Counted from the stretch's first letter, positions 8,325 to 18,066 are shown. The stretch: DNA of 64,000 nucleotides from Roseomonas aerilata DSM 19363 (GCF_000711725.1 NZ_JONP01000017.1:1-64000), one strand, 5' to 3'. Made by a program: numbers and translations. The notes: generated by a model from the sequence alone, not told the origin.

Positions 8325-10409
8325 TCACATACGGCGCTGGCAGCCTCCGGTCGCCTCCTTCGGAGCTATGTCAAACTGCGCCGCGCGTTGGGCAGGCGCC
8401 GTGTAGGGCGCTCCCGCGTTCTGAATCCAAGAGAGGGCAGCCCGGACGCGTGGCGTGCCGGTGAGTTCCGACAGCAGCGTAAGCGACTGAATAGCGAGGA
8501 TGCCGTAGACGCCTTCGCTGTTCGCCCAGCCGTTGCCGTTCGACAGGTTGCGCGCCCGCGTCTCCTGGCCGATCCGCGCCCAGGTGCTGAAAGGCGACTG
8601 CGGCTGGCCTTCGGGTGCGATGGCGAGGTTATAGGCGCAGCCGTCATGCGGGTTGAAGCCGCGGTCGCCCGAGAGGAAGCGCCCGGCGATGAAGTTCTCC
8701 ATCCAGTCGAGCACGGCGCGCGCATCCGCGTTTCCCCGCCGGGCGGAGAGGGCCGCGGTGGAGACGAAGTAGTCCTGCTGCCAGGGTGGTAAGGCGCCGG
8801 ACGTACCGTACTCGCCGGGGATCCAGCCATGGGCCTCGCCCTGGCGCCGCGTCCATTCCGGTATCTGCGCGCGGATCCAGGCCCAGTTGCTGGCGGCCAC
8901 CCCGCGCAGGTAGTCGCCGGTGCGGTCTCCCCGTGGAGCGGCCCAGGCGGCGTTATCGAGCTGGCGCATGCTCCAGGCAGCGCCGCGGACCTGCACGCCG
9001 CGCACGATGTTCGCCTCCCCCTCCCCGCGCGGCGCGGGCCAAAGGCTGATGATGTTCCAGGCGCTCTGCGCCAGCAGCTCGTCCAGGAAGGCGCGCCGGC
9101 CGGTCAGCACGAGCGGCACGGTGGAGAGATCGGGCTGGTGCGCCGTGTCGGGCGTCCAGCCGGTGTCGCTGGAGACGTTCTGCATCAGACCACCCGGCGG
9201 CGGGCCGCCCCGGCCGTCCACCCAGAGGCGCGGCCATTTCTTCACGTCCAGCCAGCCGTTCACGGAGGGGTCCCACATGTGCCAGGGCACAGACCCCGCC
9301 GCCTCCGCCTGCCCGATGGACACAGTGGCGGCCCGCTGGTCGCCCGTGCCGAGCCAGAGCGCTTGCGGCTCGGTGACTGGCCCGATATCCGCCCGCCCGC
9401 CAGTGGAGGGCATGGCGCGGGTGATGCCGCGCGCCTCCAGCGGGGCCGACCAGTTGCCCTCGCCCACCTGCTGCGCGAGCCGGCCGAGCGCCCGGTCTAC
9501 TGTACCGCCTGACATCCTGTAGCGCGGCACGGCACCCGCATCGGCGAGGTAGTTCGTGTCGTGCCGCGGGCGGGGTGGCTCGGCCGCAGGCTTGCCGTGG
9601 TCGGCGGCCAGCAGCCGGCCCCAACCGGTGTAATGCCACTGGTGAAGAAGGCCGGTCCGCATCGCCTCCCGCCCGTCCAGCAGCACCCGTACCCCGTAGG
9701 AAACGGCCCCGCCGCCGGGGCGCATGGCGGCGTCGTTGCGCAGCCAGACATCCGTCCAGATCGTGCCGTCGCTCCGCACCGACACATCCGCCACGACCCG
9801 GAGCGAGGTCACGCCGGCCAGTGAGGACGCGGGCACATCAACCGAGACGCGCCGCTGCACGGCCAACGGACCGGACTGCCAAGCCTGGTCGGCCGGCGCG
9901 GACCGGAAGGCTGAGAGAAGATCCAGGCGCCAGACCTGCCCGGCCGCAGCTGCCAGTTCCAGCACCGCGCTACGCCCCCAGCGGCCGGCAGCGATGTTCA
10001 GCGGCTCCGCGGGGCTGCCGGTGGCGGACATCAGCATCACCTCGCGCTCCTGCCCCTTGGCGATGGCGGGTGGAGCGAGGGAGACGACGGCGAGCCGCGC
10101 CGAGCCGTCGGGATGGGCCGCGATGACGTCGAGTTGCGCTGGAATCTCGCGCCCGTTGGCATCGCGAGCGCGAAGGACGGCACCGTGCGGCACGTGGCCG
10201 GGCTGAAAAGCCTGCCCGAAGACCGTGACGGTCCCGCTTGGCGCGCCCGTTCCTTCTAGTACCAGGCCGACGATCTCGCCCGGCGCGGCGGGGCAGGGCA
10301 CGGCCGGGGCGGCCTCGGCAGGGCCCGGTCGAACAAGTGCCCCCGTTCCGAGTGCTAAGGCGGCACGGCGCCCCAGCGAATGCCGAAAGGGGTGGTTCAG
10401 ACGCGTCAT
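8325..10409 (-). CDS. large exported protein, possibly PcRGLX/YetA-like
   Basis: About 694 aa from the ATG at 10409, which has GGAG 7 bases upstream; a longer frame to 10499 lacks such a site. The N-terminus (RHSLGRRAALALGTGALVRP) is a twin-arginine-type export signal. The remainder is rich in Trp, Gly and Pro, with a beta-rich first half and a helical-looking second half (WAWIRAQIPEWTRRQGEAHG, WANSEGVYGILAIQSLTLLS). The layout recalls the PcRGLX/YetA-like group (RIFT-barrel N-terminus plus alpha/alpha toroid), which has polysaccharide-related members; this is a weak recognition from memory. It stands alone, between the IS1182 wreck and remnants of a polysaccharide locus. Confidence 0.6.
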   Translation of the reverse strand: MTRLNHPFRHSLGRRAALALGTGALVRPGPAEAAPAVPCPAAPGEIVGLVLEGTGAPSGTVTVFGQAFQPGHVPHGAVLRARDANGREIPAQLDVIAAHPDGSARLAVVSLAPPAIAKGQEREVMLMSATGSPAEPLNIAAGRWGRSAVLELAAAAGQVWRLDLLSAFRSAPADQAWQSGPLAVQRRVSVDVPASSLAGVTSLRVVADVSVRSDGTIWTDVWLRNDAAMRPGGGAVSYGVRVLLDGREAMRTGLLHQWHYTGWGRLLAADHGKPAAEPPRPRHDTNYLADAGAVPRYRMSGGTVDRALGRLAQQVGEGNWSAPLEARGITRAMPSTGGRADIGPVTEPQALWLGTGDQRAATVSIGQAEAAGSVPWHMWDPSVNGWLDVKKWPRLWVDGRGGPPPGGLMQNVSSDTGWTPDTAHQPDLSTVPLVLTGRRAFLDELLAQSAWNIISLWPAPRGEGEANIVRGVQVRGAAWSMRQLDNAAWAAPRGDRTGDYLRGVAASNWAWIRAQIPEWTRRQGEAHGWIPGEYGTSGALPPWQQDYFVSTAALSARRGNADARAVLDWMENFIAGRFLSGDRGFNPHDGCAYNLAIAPEGQPQSPFSTWARIGQETRARNLSNGNGWANSEGVYGILAIQSLTLLSELTGTPRVRAALSWIQNAGAPYTAPAQRAAQFDIAPKEATGGCQRRM

Positions 10410-10587
10410 CCTTAGGCTCCCTATACCCGGTGGAGGAGGGCGAGTTGCACAGCAGTCGTCTTGCACCAGCCAAGACGATAAGCATGGGCCCGGAGCCATC
10501 GCAGCAGGTCAGGCCGGACATAAGACGGCGAACACGACGGAACTGAAGTCTTTGACGGTGACTGGAATACCGCGTGACTCTATATCA

Positions 10588-10749
10588 TTAATGAGAAGGA
10601 TCAATCTTTCTGAGATTGAGCCGGAAAAACTTTTGTGCCGCCGCCTCGCGGCTCATCCCGTCCAGCACGTTCGCTAACGCGATCAGCAGGGCCGAGACCC
10701 GCCCGTCACGCTCGCGCCCGGCCACCTGCCGGAGGCTCCCCGCCTCCAT
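10588..10749 (-). pseudogene. IS630-family transposase N-terminal fragment
   Basis: A 53-codon reverse frame contains GRERDGRVSALLIALANVLD followed by GMSREAAAQ, the start of the helix-turn-helix domain of IS630-type transposases. Similarity stops abruptly after that and the frame ends at 10588. No catalytic part is nearby on this strand. It is a relic; the IS630 piece at 12483-13142 is on the other strand and is not a simple continuation. Confidence 0.5.
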
Positions 10750-11077
10750 GTCAGTTCAGATCGCAACCGTCGCACCCATTCTGTGCCCCCCGCCGCCTCG
10801 CAGAGCACCGAATCAAACCAGTCCGCGCGTCACCTCACACGCATGAGTCAAGAGTTCGTGGGGCGGGTATTGCCTCCAACCGAGAGCACCTCATGACGGC
10901 CTGTCAGGCAAGCTAACGCACGGGCATCTCAAAAATGATCCTTCATCCCGAAAAGTGAGTTTTTAGTTGACGTGATCCGTTACGATGCCGCAGCATAGCG
11001 AAGAACCAAAAGGGATTGATGCGGCCGGCGTCCCCGCCGTCGCGAACAGTCGTCGTTGAAGGACAGTTCTTCCCGCC
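10750..11077. other. intergenic stretch before the glycosyltransferase
   Basis: About 330 bp without a supportable gene. The base composition drops towards AT near 10930-10980, which is where a promoter for the gene at 11078 could lie, but I see no confident -35/-10 pair. Confidence 0.4.
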
Positions 11078-12058
11078 ATGAGAACTTTTCGCTTTCCTCA
11101 TAAGCTCCGGCAAATTCCAGCACAGATGCACCATCACCGCATCGCTGCGATCGAACGCACTCCTCAACTGCAGGCGCAGGCCACAGGCCTCATGTACCTT
11201 AGTCAAATCTGCCACCGCGATGTACGGTCCTGGTTGGTTGCGATCAAGTCCGTGGCCCAAGTGGTTGGGCCTGGCGAGTTCACGGTGCTGGATGACGGGA
11301 CGCTTACCAAAAACGATTACAAGCTTCTTCGTCGGCATGTGGAAGGCTTGCGCATTCTGCCGATCGTCGCAGTTCCTATGGAGGGGGTTCCAAGTGGCGG
11401 TTGCTGGGAACGGCTGATGGCAATCCTTGGTCTTTGTTCAGACTACTATGTAGTGCAAGTTGATGCTGACGTCGTAGTGAACCTTCCGCTTGGCGAGGTA
11501 ACCGCGGCCATAGCTGCTAACCGTGCTTTCACCCTCTCAGGGGAACAAGGTGCAATGGTCACGACGGCCTGCGAAGCTGCGGAGCAGGCCAAACTAGTGA
11601 GCTATTCGCATGTTCAGATTGCTGCTGAGCAGTTATTAGATCAAATGCCTGATGCCCACGCATTGCGCTATGCGCGAGGTTGCGCAGGATTTGCCGGATT
11701 TCCACGCTGTGTCTCTCCGATGACTATAACCTCGTTCTCGAACTTCATGCGACAACATTTGGGGGATCGTTGGAGTGCGTGGGGGTCAGAGCAGGTAGCA
11801 TCGAATTTCCTGATCGCGAACAGCGGCACAGACCCGCTAATACTGCCGTGGCATCGCTTTCCTGCATTCGGCCTTTCGCGCGATACCAGTCAAGCTGCGC
11901 TGATACATTTTGTCGGGTGCCATCGCTACGAAAGCGGTGTGTACACTCGGATGAGCAAGGCAGCGATTCGGCGACTGTTAGGAAAAACGTCTATTTTCCG
12001 ACCAGCCTTATTTGCGCTAAAACTCGGAAAGCAAGGCCTCGAACGAGCTCAAGCTTAG
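11078..12058 (+). CDS. putative GT-A type glycosyltransferase
   Basis: 326 aa with no signal peptide. A DxD-like motif in a typical setting, YYVVQVDADVVV (D129 and D131), suggests a metal-dependent GT-A fold, and the upstream LTKNDYKLLRRHVEGLR region is compatible with a nucleotide-sugar-binding half. I do not recognise a named subfamily. The codon use is visibly less GC-rich than its neighbours, which suggests recent transfer, as is common for surface-polysaccharide genes. The flippase at 13162-14628 fits the same role, and IS debris between them has broken the locus. The ATG at 11078 is the only early start; a Met at residue 17 is an alternative. Confidence 0.55.
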   Translation: MRTFRFPHKLRQIPAQMHHHRIAAIERTPQLQAQATGLMYLSQICHRDVRSWLVAIKSVAQVVGPGEFTVLDDGTLTKNDYKLLRRHVEGLRILPIVAVPMEGVPSGGCWERLMAILGLCSDYYVVQVDADVVVNLPLGEVTAAIAANRAFTLSGEQGAMVTTACEAAEQAKLVSYSHVQIAAEQLLDQMPDAHALRYARGCAGFAGFPRCVSPMTITSFSNFMRQHLGDRWSAWGSEQVASNFLIANSGTDPLILPWHRFPAFGLSRDTSQAALIHFVGCHRYESGVYTRMSKAAIRRLLGKTSIFRPALFALKLGKQGLERAQA

Positions 12059-12295
12059 GAGGGCTCTTGCGAGCGTACTGGTGGAGCTACGAGCCAACGT
12101 CCATACAAGTTCGACAGTTCGCGGGGGTATTGAGCATGGCGTCTACCTCGAAGACGCAGTGCGCAGTGCAGATGAATTTGGCTTCAGTTCGAGTATGCAA
12201 TCCGCTGCTGCATCAATTATCTGTCCTTGTGCCTGCTTCAGACCCTGTTGCGCAATTCGGGTGATGAGCACGAATGCCCCTCTATTCTGGTTTGG

Positions 12296-12480
12296 TCAGG
12301 CGACAGCGACGGAGTTGGGCATGCCGAGCCGGTTGTAGGTGTTGAGGATGGCGCAGCGGATCTGCACCTCAGCCACTTGGCGGGCGGGATCATGTGCCGC
12401 GAGCCGCTCGCCGAGACGTTTGATGCGTGACATCGCTGTCTCGGCCAGGCTGCGGCGATGGTAGCCGCTCCAGCGGCGTG
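12296..12480 (-). pseudogene. IS5-family transposase C-terminal fragment
   Basis: The reverse frame reads WSGYHRRSLAETAMSRIKRL, then VAEVQIRCAILNTYNRLGMP and a stop. This is the conserved C-terminal end (Y-x-R-R-S-x-x-E-T-x-M) of IS5-type transposases. The 5' part of the gene is missing and the match ends where IS630 sequence begins, at about 12480. The adjoining sequence down to about 12240 probably contains the IS end. Confidence 0.7.
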
Positions 12481-12482
12481 GA

Positions 12483-13142
12483 CCGGTGTCTCTGATGGCA
12501 ATCTGGTCCATGCTGAAGCGGCTCGGGCACTCGCATAAAAAAGACCCTGAGGGCGTCCGAGCAGGACAGGACCGATGTAGCGGCCCATCGGCGCCACTAG
12601 CGTGTCTGGCAGCGCACCATGGATCCCGAGCGCTTCGTCTTCATCGACGAGACCGGCGCCGCCACGAACATGCTCCGCCGCTACGGCTGAGGGCTGCGGA
12701 GTGAGCGCCTGGTCGATGCCGGGCTGCACGGCCACTGGCGCACCACCACCCTCATCGCGGGGCTGCGTAGCACCGGGCTCGTTGTCCCTCTCGTGTTGGA
12801 TGGCTCTATGACTGGCGAGGCGTTCCTCGCCTACATCGGGCGGTTCCTCGCGCCCACCCTCACCAGGGGTGACGTGGTGGTCCTCGACAATCTTCCCGCC
12901 CACAAGGTCGCCGGTGTACGCGAGGCGATCCGCGCCACCGGCGCCGGCCTCCTCTACTTGCGGCCCTACAGCCCGGACCTGAACCCCATCGAGCAAGCCT
13001 TTGCCAAGCTGAAGGCCCTGCTCTGAAAGGCCGCAGCCCGACTCCGCAAGACCGTCTGAACCACCATCGGCAAGTTGCTCGACACTTTCACGCCAATCGA
13101 ATGCTGGAACTACCTCGCTAACTCAGGCTATGCGTTCGAGTG
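12483..13142 (+). pseudogene. IS630-family transposase, 5'-truncated with stops
   Basis: Starts inside the gene at AIWSMLKRLGHSHKK, shifts frame at a run of six A (about 12537), and continues KTLRASEQDRTDVA. It then has a stop in place of Trp, the first Asp motif FVFIDETGAATNML, another stop after RRYG, the second Asp motif VVVLDNLPAHK and the Glu motif YSPDLNPIEQAFAKLK. Further stops follow at about 13024 and 13057. All three DDE residues are still present, but the gene is unusable. Confidence 0.8.
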
Positions 13143-13161
13143 AAGTGGAAAGCTCTAAGCC

Positions 13162-14628
13162 TCAGGCCTGGGGCGCCGCGCCCTCAGCGCCCGGCCGGCG
13201 CAGCTTCGACAGAAGGCGGGCGCCCTCCTCGAAAAGGGGATGGCGCAGCGCCCAGAGGAGGGCGGCCCAGGCCAGGCCGCCGGCCGCTACGCCCGCGAGA
13301 ACCACCGGAAGCGGCGCCAGGGGCGACCATCCGTAGAACTGCATCACGACGGCAGCCGGCAGGACAGCGGCGACCACGAGCAGCAGGCTGCGGCCGTAGA
13401 TCGGCACGTAGTCGGCCCATCGCGTGTCCGTCATGCGCTCGAGGTGCGGGCGGTAGACGAGGTACATGATAACAGCCTCCACCACCTTCGTTGCCGCCGC
13501 GGCCTCAAGGCTGACAAGGCAGCCGAGGGTGAAGAGGGCGAGCGAGGCCGGGGCGCGCAGCATCTCCAACCGCGTCTGGCGCGCCGTCTCGTTGGAGATG
13601 ACGAAGATGTCATAGGCCACCATGATCGGCACGAAGAGCGCCGCCGAGAGCGAGAGGATGCCTAGCGGCATGATCGCGTCGAGCCACTTCTCGCCGAAGA
13701 GGGCGAGGACCAGGGGCCCGGAGACGACGCCGATGCCGACGAAGACCGGCCAGAGGAAGCCGGTCAGCACCTGCGTAAGCCGCAGGTAGCTGTGGCGCAG
13801 CGAGATCCCCTGTCGCTTCTGCTCCGCGAAGTCCACGAAGAGCACGCGCAGGACGATGATCTGGATGTTCTCCCACAGCACGCCCGTCAGGCTCGTCGCG
13901 CGGGAATAGATGCCGAAGGCGGCGAGGCCGAGGAACTTCGCGAGCACGAGGTCTGCCATCCTGCCCTGCAGCCCGTTGATGGCGGAGATGGCGAGCATCT
14001 GCGTCCCGAAGCGCACGACGTCCCGCCAGTCCCTCAAACTCGGGGAAAAGACGATCGTATCGCGCGCGAAGAGGTTGTTCAGGACGGCCGCGACCACGGC
14101 CATGATTAGCTGGCCGTAGGCGAGGCTCATGTACCCATGGCCTGCAGAGGCGAAGGCCAGCGTCGCCGCGTTCGCGAGCGAGTAGCGGAGGATATTGATG
14201 ATGGCGACGAGGCGGAAATCCCCACGTCGCTCGATCGAGGTGGCGGGGATGAAGTCGAAGATCCCGACCAGCGGCAGGATCGCCATGACGCGGAGGAGGT
14301 CCTCCACGCCCGGTTCCTTCAGCAGCGCGCCGCCGAGAAGGCTCAGGACCAGGATGGCGAGCGAGACGGCGACCGCGAGAATGCCGTTGATCGTGAAGAG
14401 TGTTCGCCTCAGCGGCTCGGTCACCTCCACCGCGCGGATGAAGTAGGAGCCGAGGCCGAAGGAGCGGATTATGGAGAGGAGGCCTACGATCGAGAGCGCA
14501 ATCGCGAAGATCCCCATCTCATAGGGGCCGAGTAGGCGCGCGATGAGGATCGAGACGACGAACTGGAGGACGAACAGGCTGCCCTGCGACATCGTCATCC
14601 ACGCAAAGCCTTGTCTTATAGACGCCAC
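13162..14628 (-). CDS. polysaccharide flippase (Wzx/MATE superfamily)
   Basis: Integral membrane protein of about 488 aa with 12-14 hydrophobic segments, of the oligosaccharide-flippase (RfbX/Wzx) type. It would move lipid-linked sugar units across the inner membrane for surface-polysaccharide assembly. The N-terminal pattern SIRQGFAWMTMSQGSLFVLQ and the following LIARLLGPYEMGIFAIALS are typical. I prefer the GTG at 14628, which has AAGGA 8 bases upstream; the frame is open to 14739, but the extra 37 residues are not typical of the family. The neighbouring glycosyltransferase supports the role. The rest of the polysaccharide cluster is absent, so function here is doubtful. Confidence 0.85.
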   Translation of the reverse strand: MASIRQGFAWMTMSQGSLFVLQFVVSILIARLLGPYEMGIFAIALSIVGLLSIIRSFGLGSYFIRAVEVTEPLRRTLFTINGILAVAVSLAILVLSLLGGALLKEPGVEDLLRVMAILPLVGIFDFIPATSIERRGDFRLVAIINILRYSLANAATLAFASAGHGYMSLAYGQLIMAVVAAVLNNLFARDTIVFSPSLRDWRDVVRFGTQMLAISAINGLQGRMADLVLAKFLGLAAFGIYSRATSLTGVLWENIQIIVLRVLFVDFAEQKRQGISLRHSYLRLTQVLTGFLWPVFVGIGVVSGPLVLALFGEKWLDAIMPLGILSLSAALFVPIMVAYDIFVISNETARQTRLEMLRAPASLALFTLGCLVSLEAAAATKVVEAVIMYLVYRPHLERMTDTRWADYVPIYGRSLLLVVAAVLPAAVVMQFYGWSPLAPLPVVLAGVAAGGLAWAALLWALRHPLFEEGARLLSKLRRPGAEGAAPQA

Positions 14629-14921
14629 GCACTGGTTCCTTATGAGCCGATCACATCCGTCATTTGGCTGGCCGTGGAGCGGCCGATCCGACGTTCTTGG
14701 TCGAGCGAAGTCGCAGGACGTGCCGACATAAAACGACAACGCAACGGTCGCGTCACGGTGACCACTTGGTTCTCCTGTGAACGTGATCGTTGGGCGCTCT
14801 CCGGCCGGCTGTGAGGCCGTTTACCGAAGAGCCTTTCTGGGACTGCGTTGCACCGACCAGTTTGGAGGCGCGGGCGGTTCACGGCGGATACGGGCTTACG
14901 GCACCGGTGCTCCTATAGAGA

Positions 14922-15165
14922 TCAAGCAGGAACTTGGGCCGAATTGGTGGGGTGGGGAGTGCGGCAAAGATCGCCAAAGATTTCCCGCACGACCAAGCGC
15001 TTGACGCAGCAGATGATTCCCGGATTGCTCTTTCCCTCGGCGGTGCGGCGCTGGACGTAGCCGAGGATCGGTTGGTGGGTGAGCATACGCACGACCACGA
15101 CACGGTGGAGTGCGGCGTTGGCCTGGTGGTACCCGCCGCCATTCAACAGATGCCGGCTGGTCTAA
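14922..15165 (-). pseudogene. IS110-family transposase C-terminal fragment
   Basis: The reverse frame contains GGGYHQANAALHRVVVVRML, then YVQRRTAEGKSNPGIICCVK and RLVVREIF, the conserved C-terminal tail of IS110 transposases (Transposase_20 region). The catalytic N-terminal domain is absent. It butts directly against the DUF3489 remnant that starts at about 15180. A relic only. Confidence 0.65.
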
Positions 15166-15179
15166 GCCATGGAGGTGGA

Positions 15180-15699
15180 GCCCGGTTTGCCGAAGGCGAC
15201 GCGAGAGGTCGCAGGGAGGCAGGGTGGAGCAGGGGAGCACGATCGACCCTGCCGAACACTCAGAAGGCGCCTGCTACGTTCGCTACCGCCCTTCAGACTC
15301 GTGCGTCGCGCCGTAGCGCGGCCTCGGCCCTGCTCGCAGCCGGGGATGCCGGGGACGGACGGCCTTTCTGACCGGTAACGTTGAAGCCTTGCGTGCCACC
15401 CTGGCCGCGCTGAAGCAACCCGCGACCCGGAGATCCAACCGCGCCACGCCCTCCGCGCGAGGGCACGAAGCAGCAGGTCATCCTCACCCTCCTGCGCCAC
15501 CCTGAGGGCGCAACCATCACGCACATCATGGAGGCGACTGGCTGGGCGCAGCACACGGTCCGCGGCTTCTTCGCCGGGTTGAAGAAGAAGGGGCCACACG
15601 GTCGAGGTGCTGGAGCGGGTGCGCCAAGTCGGGCCAGGGTCACAGGGCGTGAAGGGCAGCCACAGCGTTTACCGCATCGCCGCCGGGGAGCAGGCTTGA
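15180..15699 (+). pseudogene. DUF3489-type protein gene, decayed (copy 1)
   Basis: This copy matches 18142-18894 and 20515-21258 but is interrupted. It has a frameshift and internal deletion in the first half and a stop after the region like AWDAGVERSALPASIEALRA. The best-preserved part is GTKQQVILTLLRHPEGATIT followed by HIMEATGWAQHTVRGFFAG, the DUF3489 core. A one-base insertion after GLKKKG shifts the tail, but the final codons (YRIAAGEQA, stop) are still recognisable. It ends in the same TGATG junction with a following resolvase start. Confidence 0.75.
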
Positions 15700-15768
15700 T
15701 GCCGGTACCGCGTCGCTTCCCCGCTCATGGCCGCAACTCGGGGCTGTGCTGGTGACGGCGCGGCTCAG
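15699..15768 (+). pseudogene. serine-resolvase remnant (copy 1), internally deleted
   Basis: The ATG at 15699 overlaps the DUF3489 stop exactly as in the intact copy at 21258. The first few codons resemble MAAPRR. After about 25 bp the sequence jumps to one resembling the internal LGAVLVAARL region of the intact resolvase, then loses similarity. This suggests a large internal deletion. Confidence 0.45.
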
Positions 15769-15946
15769 TCAATCACCCAGTGGGGAAGAACGCTCTTGAA
15801 CTATAGCGGATTAAGTTTGCTGAGCGCTGCGGTGGGACAAGGCTCGGAGCCAGACAGTGCTTAGTTGACCTCGATCCGTCGCTCGATAAACCTCTGCGCT
15901 GGACGCATGGTCTATTCGGCAGATCTGCCGCTGGGAGAAGAAACGC

Positions 15947-16756
15947 ATGAACTTGGAGCGTGGTCTCGCGAGAACCAAGTTTGGCCAGATCCACTACCGC
16001 AGGGCTGGATCCGGCGAAAGTATCATGCTGTTCCACATCAACCAGCAGTCCTCTGCGCTCATGCTAGAGCTGATGGAGGTGCTGGCTGCGCGCTTTCAGG
16101 TCGTGGCAATGGATTACCCGAGCTACGGCATGTCGGACCACGTAACGGAGCAGCCAACAATTGGCGACTATGCCGCAGTTGCGGTCGAGGTGATGGACGA
16201 TCTTGGCATCGAGCGGGCGCATGTTCTGGGCGAGGCGGTCGGCTCCCTGGTGGCAACGGAGGTCGCGGGAGCCTATCCGGCCCGAATTGGCAAGACAATC
16301 TTAGTGAACTGCCCTTTCGTGCCAGGCGCCAGACCGAAGGGGACCGACGGAGACATCCCTCGAGAAACGCGGCCAGGAGATGCCTCGGGCTTTCCGCTGA
16401 CCCGTACGATTGAATACCTTCTTGAGAACGATCCCGAACACGCGCCCATGTACCCGACCCAATCCTGGATGGACCGTATCAACGTGGCGCAGATCGAGGC
16501 CGGGCGGGAACGATGGCAAGCCATTGATGCCCTTCACCTGTACGACCTGAAGGCCGGGCTGCGCCGTTTGGCGTGCCCGGTGCTCATGCTAACTGGCGAG
16601 AACTTTTACTTCATTCAGCATAGGGATGAGATGCTGCGGCAGGTGGATGGTGCCCGCCTGAAGATTATCCCTGACGCTCGCTTCTGCATGACGTGGGAGC
16701 GGGCCCATGAGGTTGGCGCCGCCGCCATCGCCTTCGTGGACGAGACGCCTGCCTGA
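15947..16756 (+). CDS. alpha/beta-hydrolase fold protein lacking the Ser nucleophile
   Basis: 269 aa, the normal length for a single-domain alpha/beta hydrolase, with no signal peptide. The early strand and turn (VVAMDYPSYGMSD) and the region before the elbow (DDLGIERAHVLG) are typical. The nucleophile elbow, however, reads G95-E-A97-V-G99, with Ala where Ser is expected, and the usual GH near the C-terminus is replaced (PDARFCMTWERAHEV). It therefore lacks an obvious Ser-His pair and may bind rather than hydrolyse its ligand or use unusual chemistry. It precedes a convergent Bug receptor gene; its neighbours suggest a role in uptake or breakdown of a small organic acid. Confidence 0.75.
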   Translation: MNLERGLARTKFGQIHYRRAGSGESIMLFHINQQSSALMLELMEVLAARFQVVAMDYPSYGMSDHVTEQPTIGDYAAVAVEVMDDLGIERAHVLGEAVGSLVATEVAGAYPARIGKTILVNCPFVPGARPKGTDGDIPRETRPGDASGFPLTRTIEYLLENDPEHAPMYPTQSWMDRINVAQIEAGRERWQAIDALHLYDLKAGLRRLACPVLMLTGENFYFIQHRDEMLRQVDGARLKIIPDARFCMTWERAHEVGAAAIAFVDETPA

Positions 16757-16776
16757 TCCGCCAAGGAGCACCGGCG

Positions 16777-17754
16777 CTACTGCTTCGGGATACCGGCTGC
16801 CTCGATAAGACCTGCCCAGCGGGCCGTTTCGTCAGCAAGGAATGTCCTGAACTGCGTGGGATCCATCGGCGCGGGCCGCACGCTCAGTTCCAGTAGCCTC
16901 TCCCGGATCTCTGGTAGGGTCACGACGCGGCTCATCTCCTTACTGAACTGCTCGATGATGACGTCCGGCGTGCCCTTCGGTGCCGCAACCCCGTTGAACG
17001 ACACCACCACGTACCCGGGTACTCCGGCCTCGATCACGGTTGGAACCTCTGGCAATAGCGGGAACCGCGCGTCCGAGCAGACGGCCAGCAATCTCAGACG
17101 TCCGGCCTGCACTTGGGGCATCAGAGGCGCCAGAACCTCGTTCCCAATGTGGACGTCGCCGGAGGTCGTGGCGTTCATCAGGTCCGGTGTGGAGCGATAG
17201 GGCACGCTCGTCATGTCCACCCCGGACATGCTCCGCAGCAGCTCCGCAGCCAGATGTTGCCCACTGCCGACAGCGATCGAGCCAAGATTGATCCGGCCGG
17301 GTTGCGCCCGTGCAGTGGCCAGCACGTCCCCCAGGGTGCGGTGAGGACTGTTCGCACTCGTGAAGAAAGCGTGGTCGAAGGTAGTCAGGCGCCCCACCGG
17401 TGAGAAATCGCGCGCGATGTCATAGGGCACGTTGCGGTAGAGTGACCCGGCGGTGGTGTTGGAGGTGGTCAGCAGCAGCAGCGTGTAGCCATCGGCAGGG
17501 CTGCGCATGACGTTCTCGGCTGCCACAAACCCGACGGCGCCGGGCCGGTTATCGATGATGATGGGCTGACCAAGTGCCTCGCCGAGTTTCGCTGCCACCA
17601 ACCGAGCGGTGATGTCACCGATCCCACCGGGCGCAAAACTAAGCACGAGGCGGACCGGCCGGCTGGGCCACCGGCCGTCTCGCTGTGCGAGCGCCGGACG
17701 GGTTAGAGTAGCCGTTCCCGTCCCCAGCACGGCAGCTCGTCGTGACACCAGCAT
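16777..17754 (-). CDS. Bug/TctC-family periplasmic solute-binding receptor (second)
   Basis: 325 aa from the ATG at 17754, which has a strong GGGAGGAG site 6 bases upstream; the longer frame to 17769 begins inside that site. The N-terminus MLVSRRAAVLGTGTATLT resembles a twin-arginine signal. The family pattern is clear: WPSRPVRLVLSFAPGGIGDI, IIIDNRPGAVGFVAAE, then LLPEVPTVIEAGVPGY. Compared with the receptor at 2796 it is a distant paralogue and not a recent duplicate. No TctA/TctB partner is visible. It ends 20 bp from the end of the convergent hydrolase gene. Confidence 0.9.
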   Translation of the reverse strand: MLVSRRAAVLGTGTATLTRPALAQRDGRWPSRPVRLVLSFAPGGIGDITARLVAAKLGEALGQPIIIDNRPGAVGFVAAENVMRSPADGYTLLLLTTSNTTAGSLYRNVPYDIARDFSPVGRLTTFDHAFFTSANSPHRTLGDVLATARAQPGRINLGSIAVGSGQHLAAELLRSMSGVDMTSVPYRSTPDLMNATTSGDVHIGNEVLAPLMPQVQAGRLRLLAVCSDARFPLLPEVPTVIEAGVPGYVVVSFNGVAAPKGTPDVIIEQFSKEMSRVVTLPEIRERLLELSVRPAPMDPTQFRTFLADETARWAGLIEAAGIPKQ

Positions 17755-18066
17755 GTTGGCTCCTCCCAATTCGTTTTGGACAGTATGCTGTACCTGTCGT
17801 GCGCGTTTGCCAAATCTCCTCGGGTCTCCCGCCCCAATCTTGGTGGAACGTGTCCTGGAGCGCCGAGGCTCCCTTCTTTCAAATACCTGCTTGGTGCCCG
17901 CAGCGCTACATTGTGCATTGCCGCCACAAAGCCGCTTGGCGGCCCATCATACATGCAGCTGATCCTCAGGAGGGCTCTGCCCTCGGTCCGAATGCGCTCG
18001 CAATCTGCTTGGCTATGGCTTCAAACCGAGCGAAGCATCACCCGTGCAAGGAGCAGACGCCCTGCC
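17755..18066. other. intergenic region upstream of the second Bug receptor
   Basis: About 310 bp with no supportable gene. It contains the receptor's ribosome site and presumably its promoter, and on the right the start of the sequence shared by the DUF3489-resolvase modules. Confidence 0.4.

Noticed and set aside
12483-13142. Functional IS630 transposase because all DDE residues are present
   Set aside because: The 5' end is missing, and several stops and a frameshift at the poly-A run are visible.
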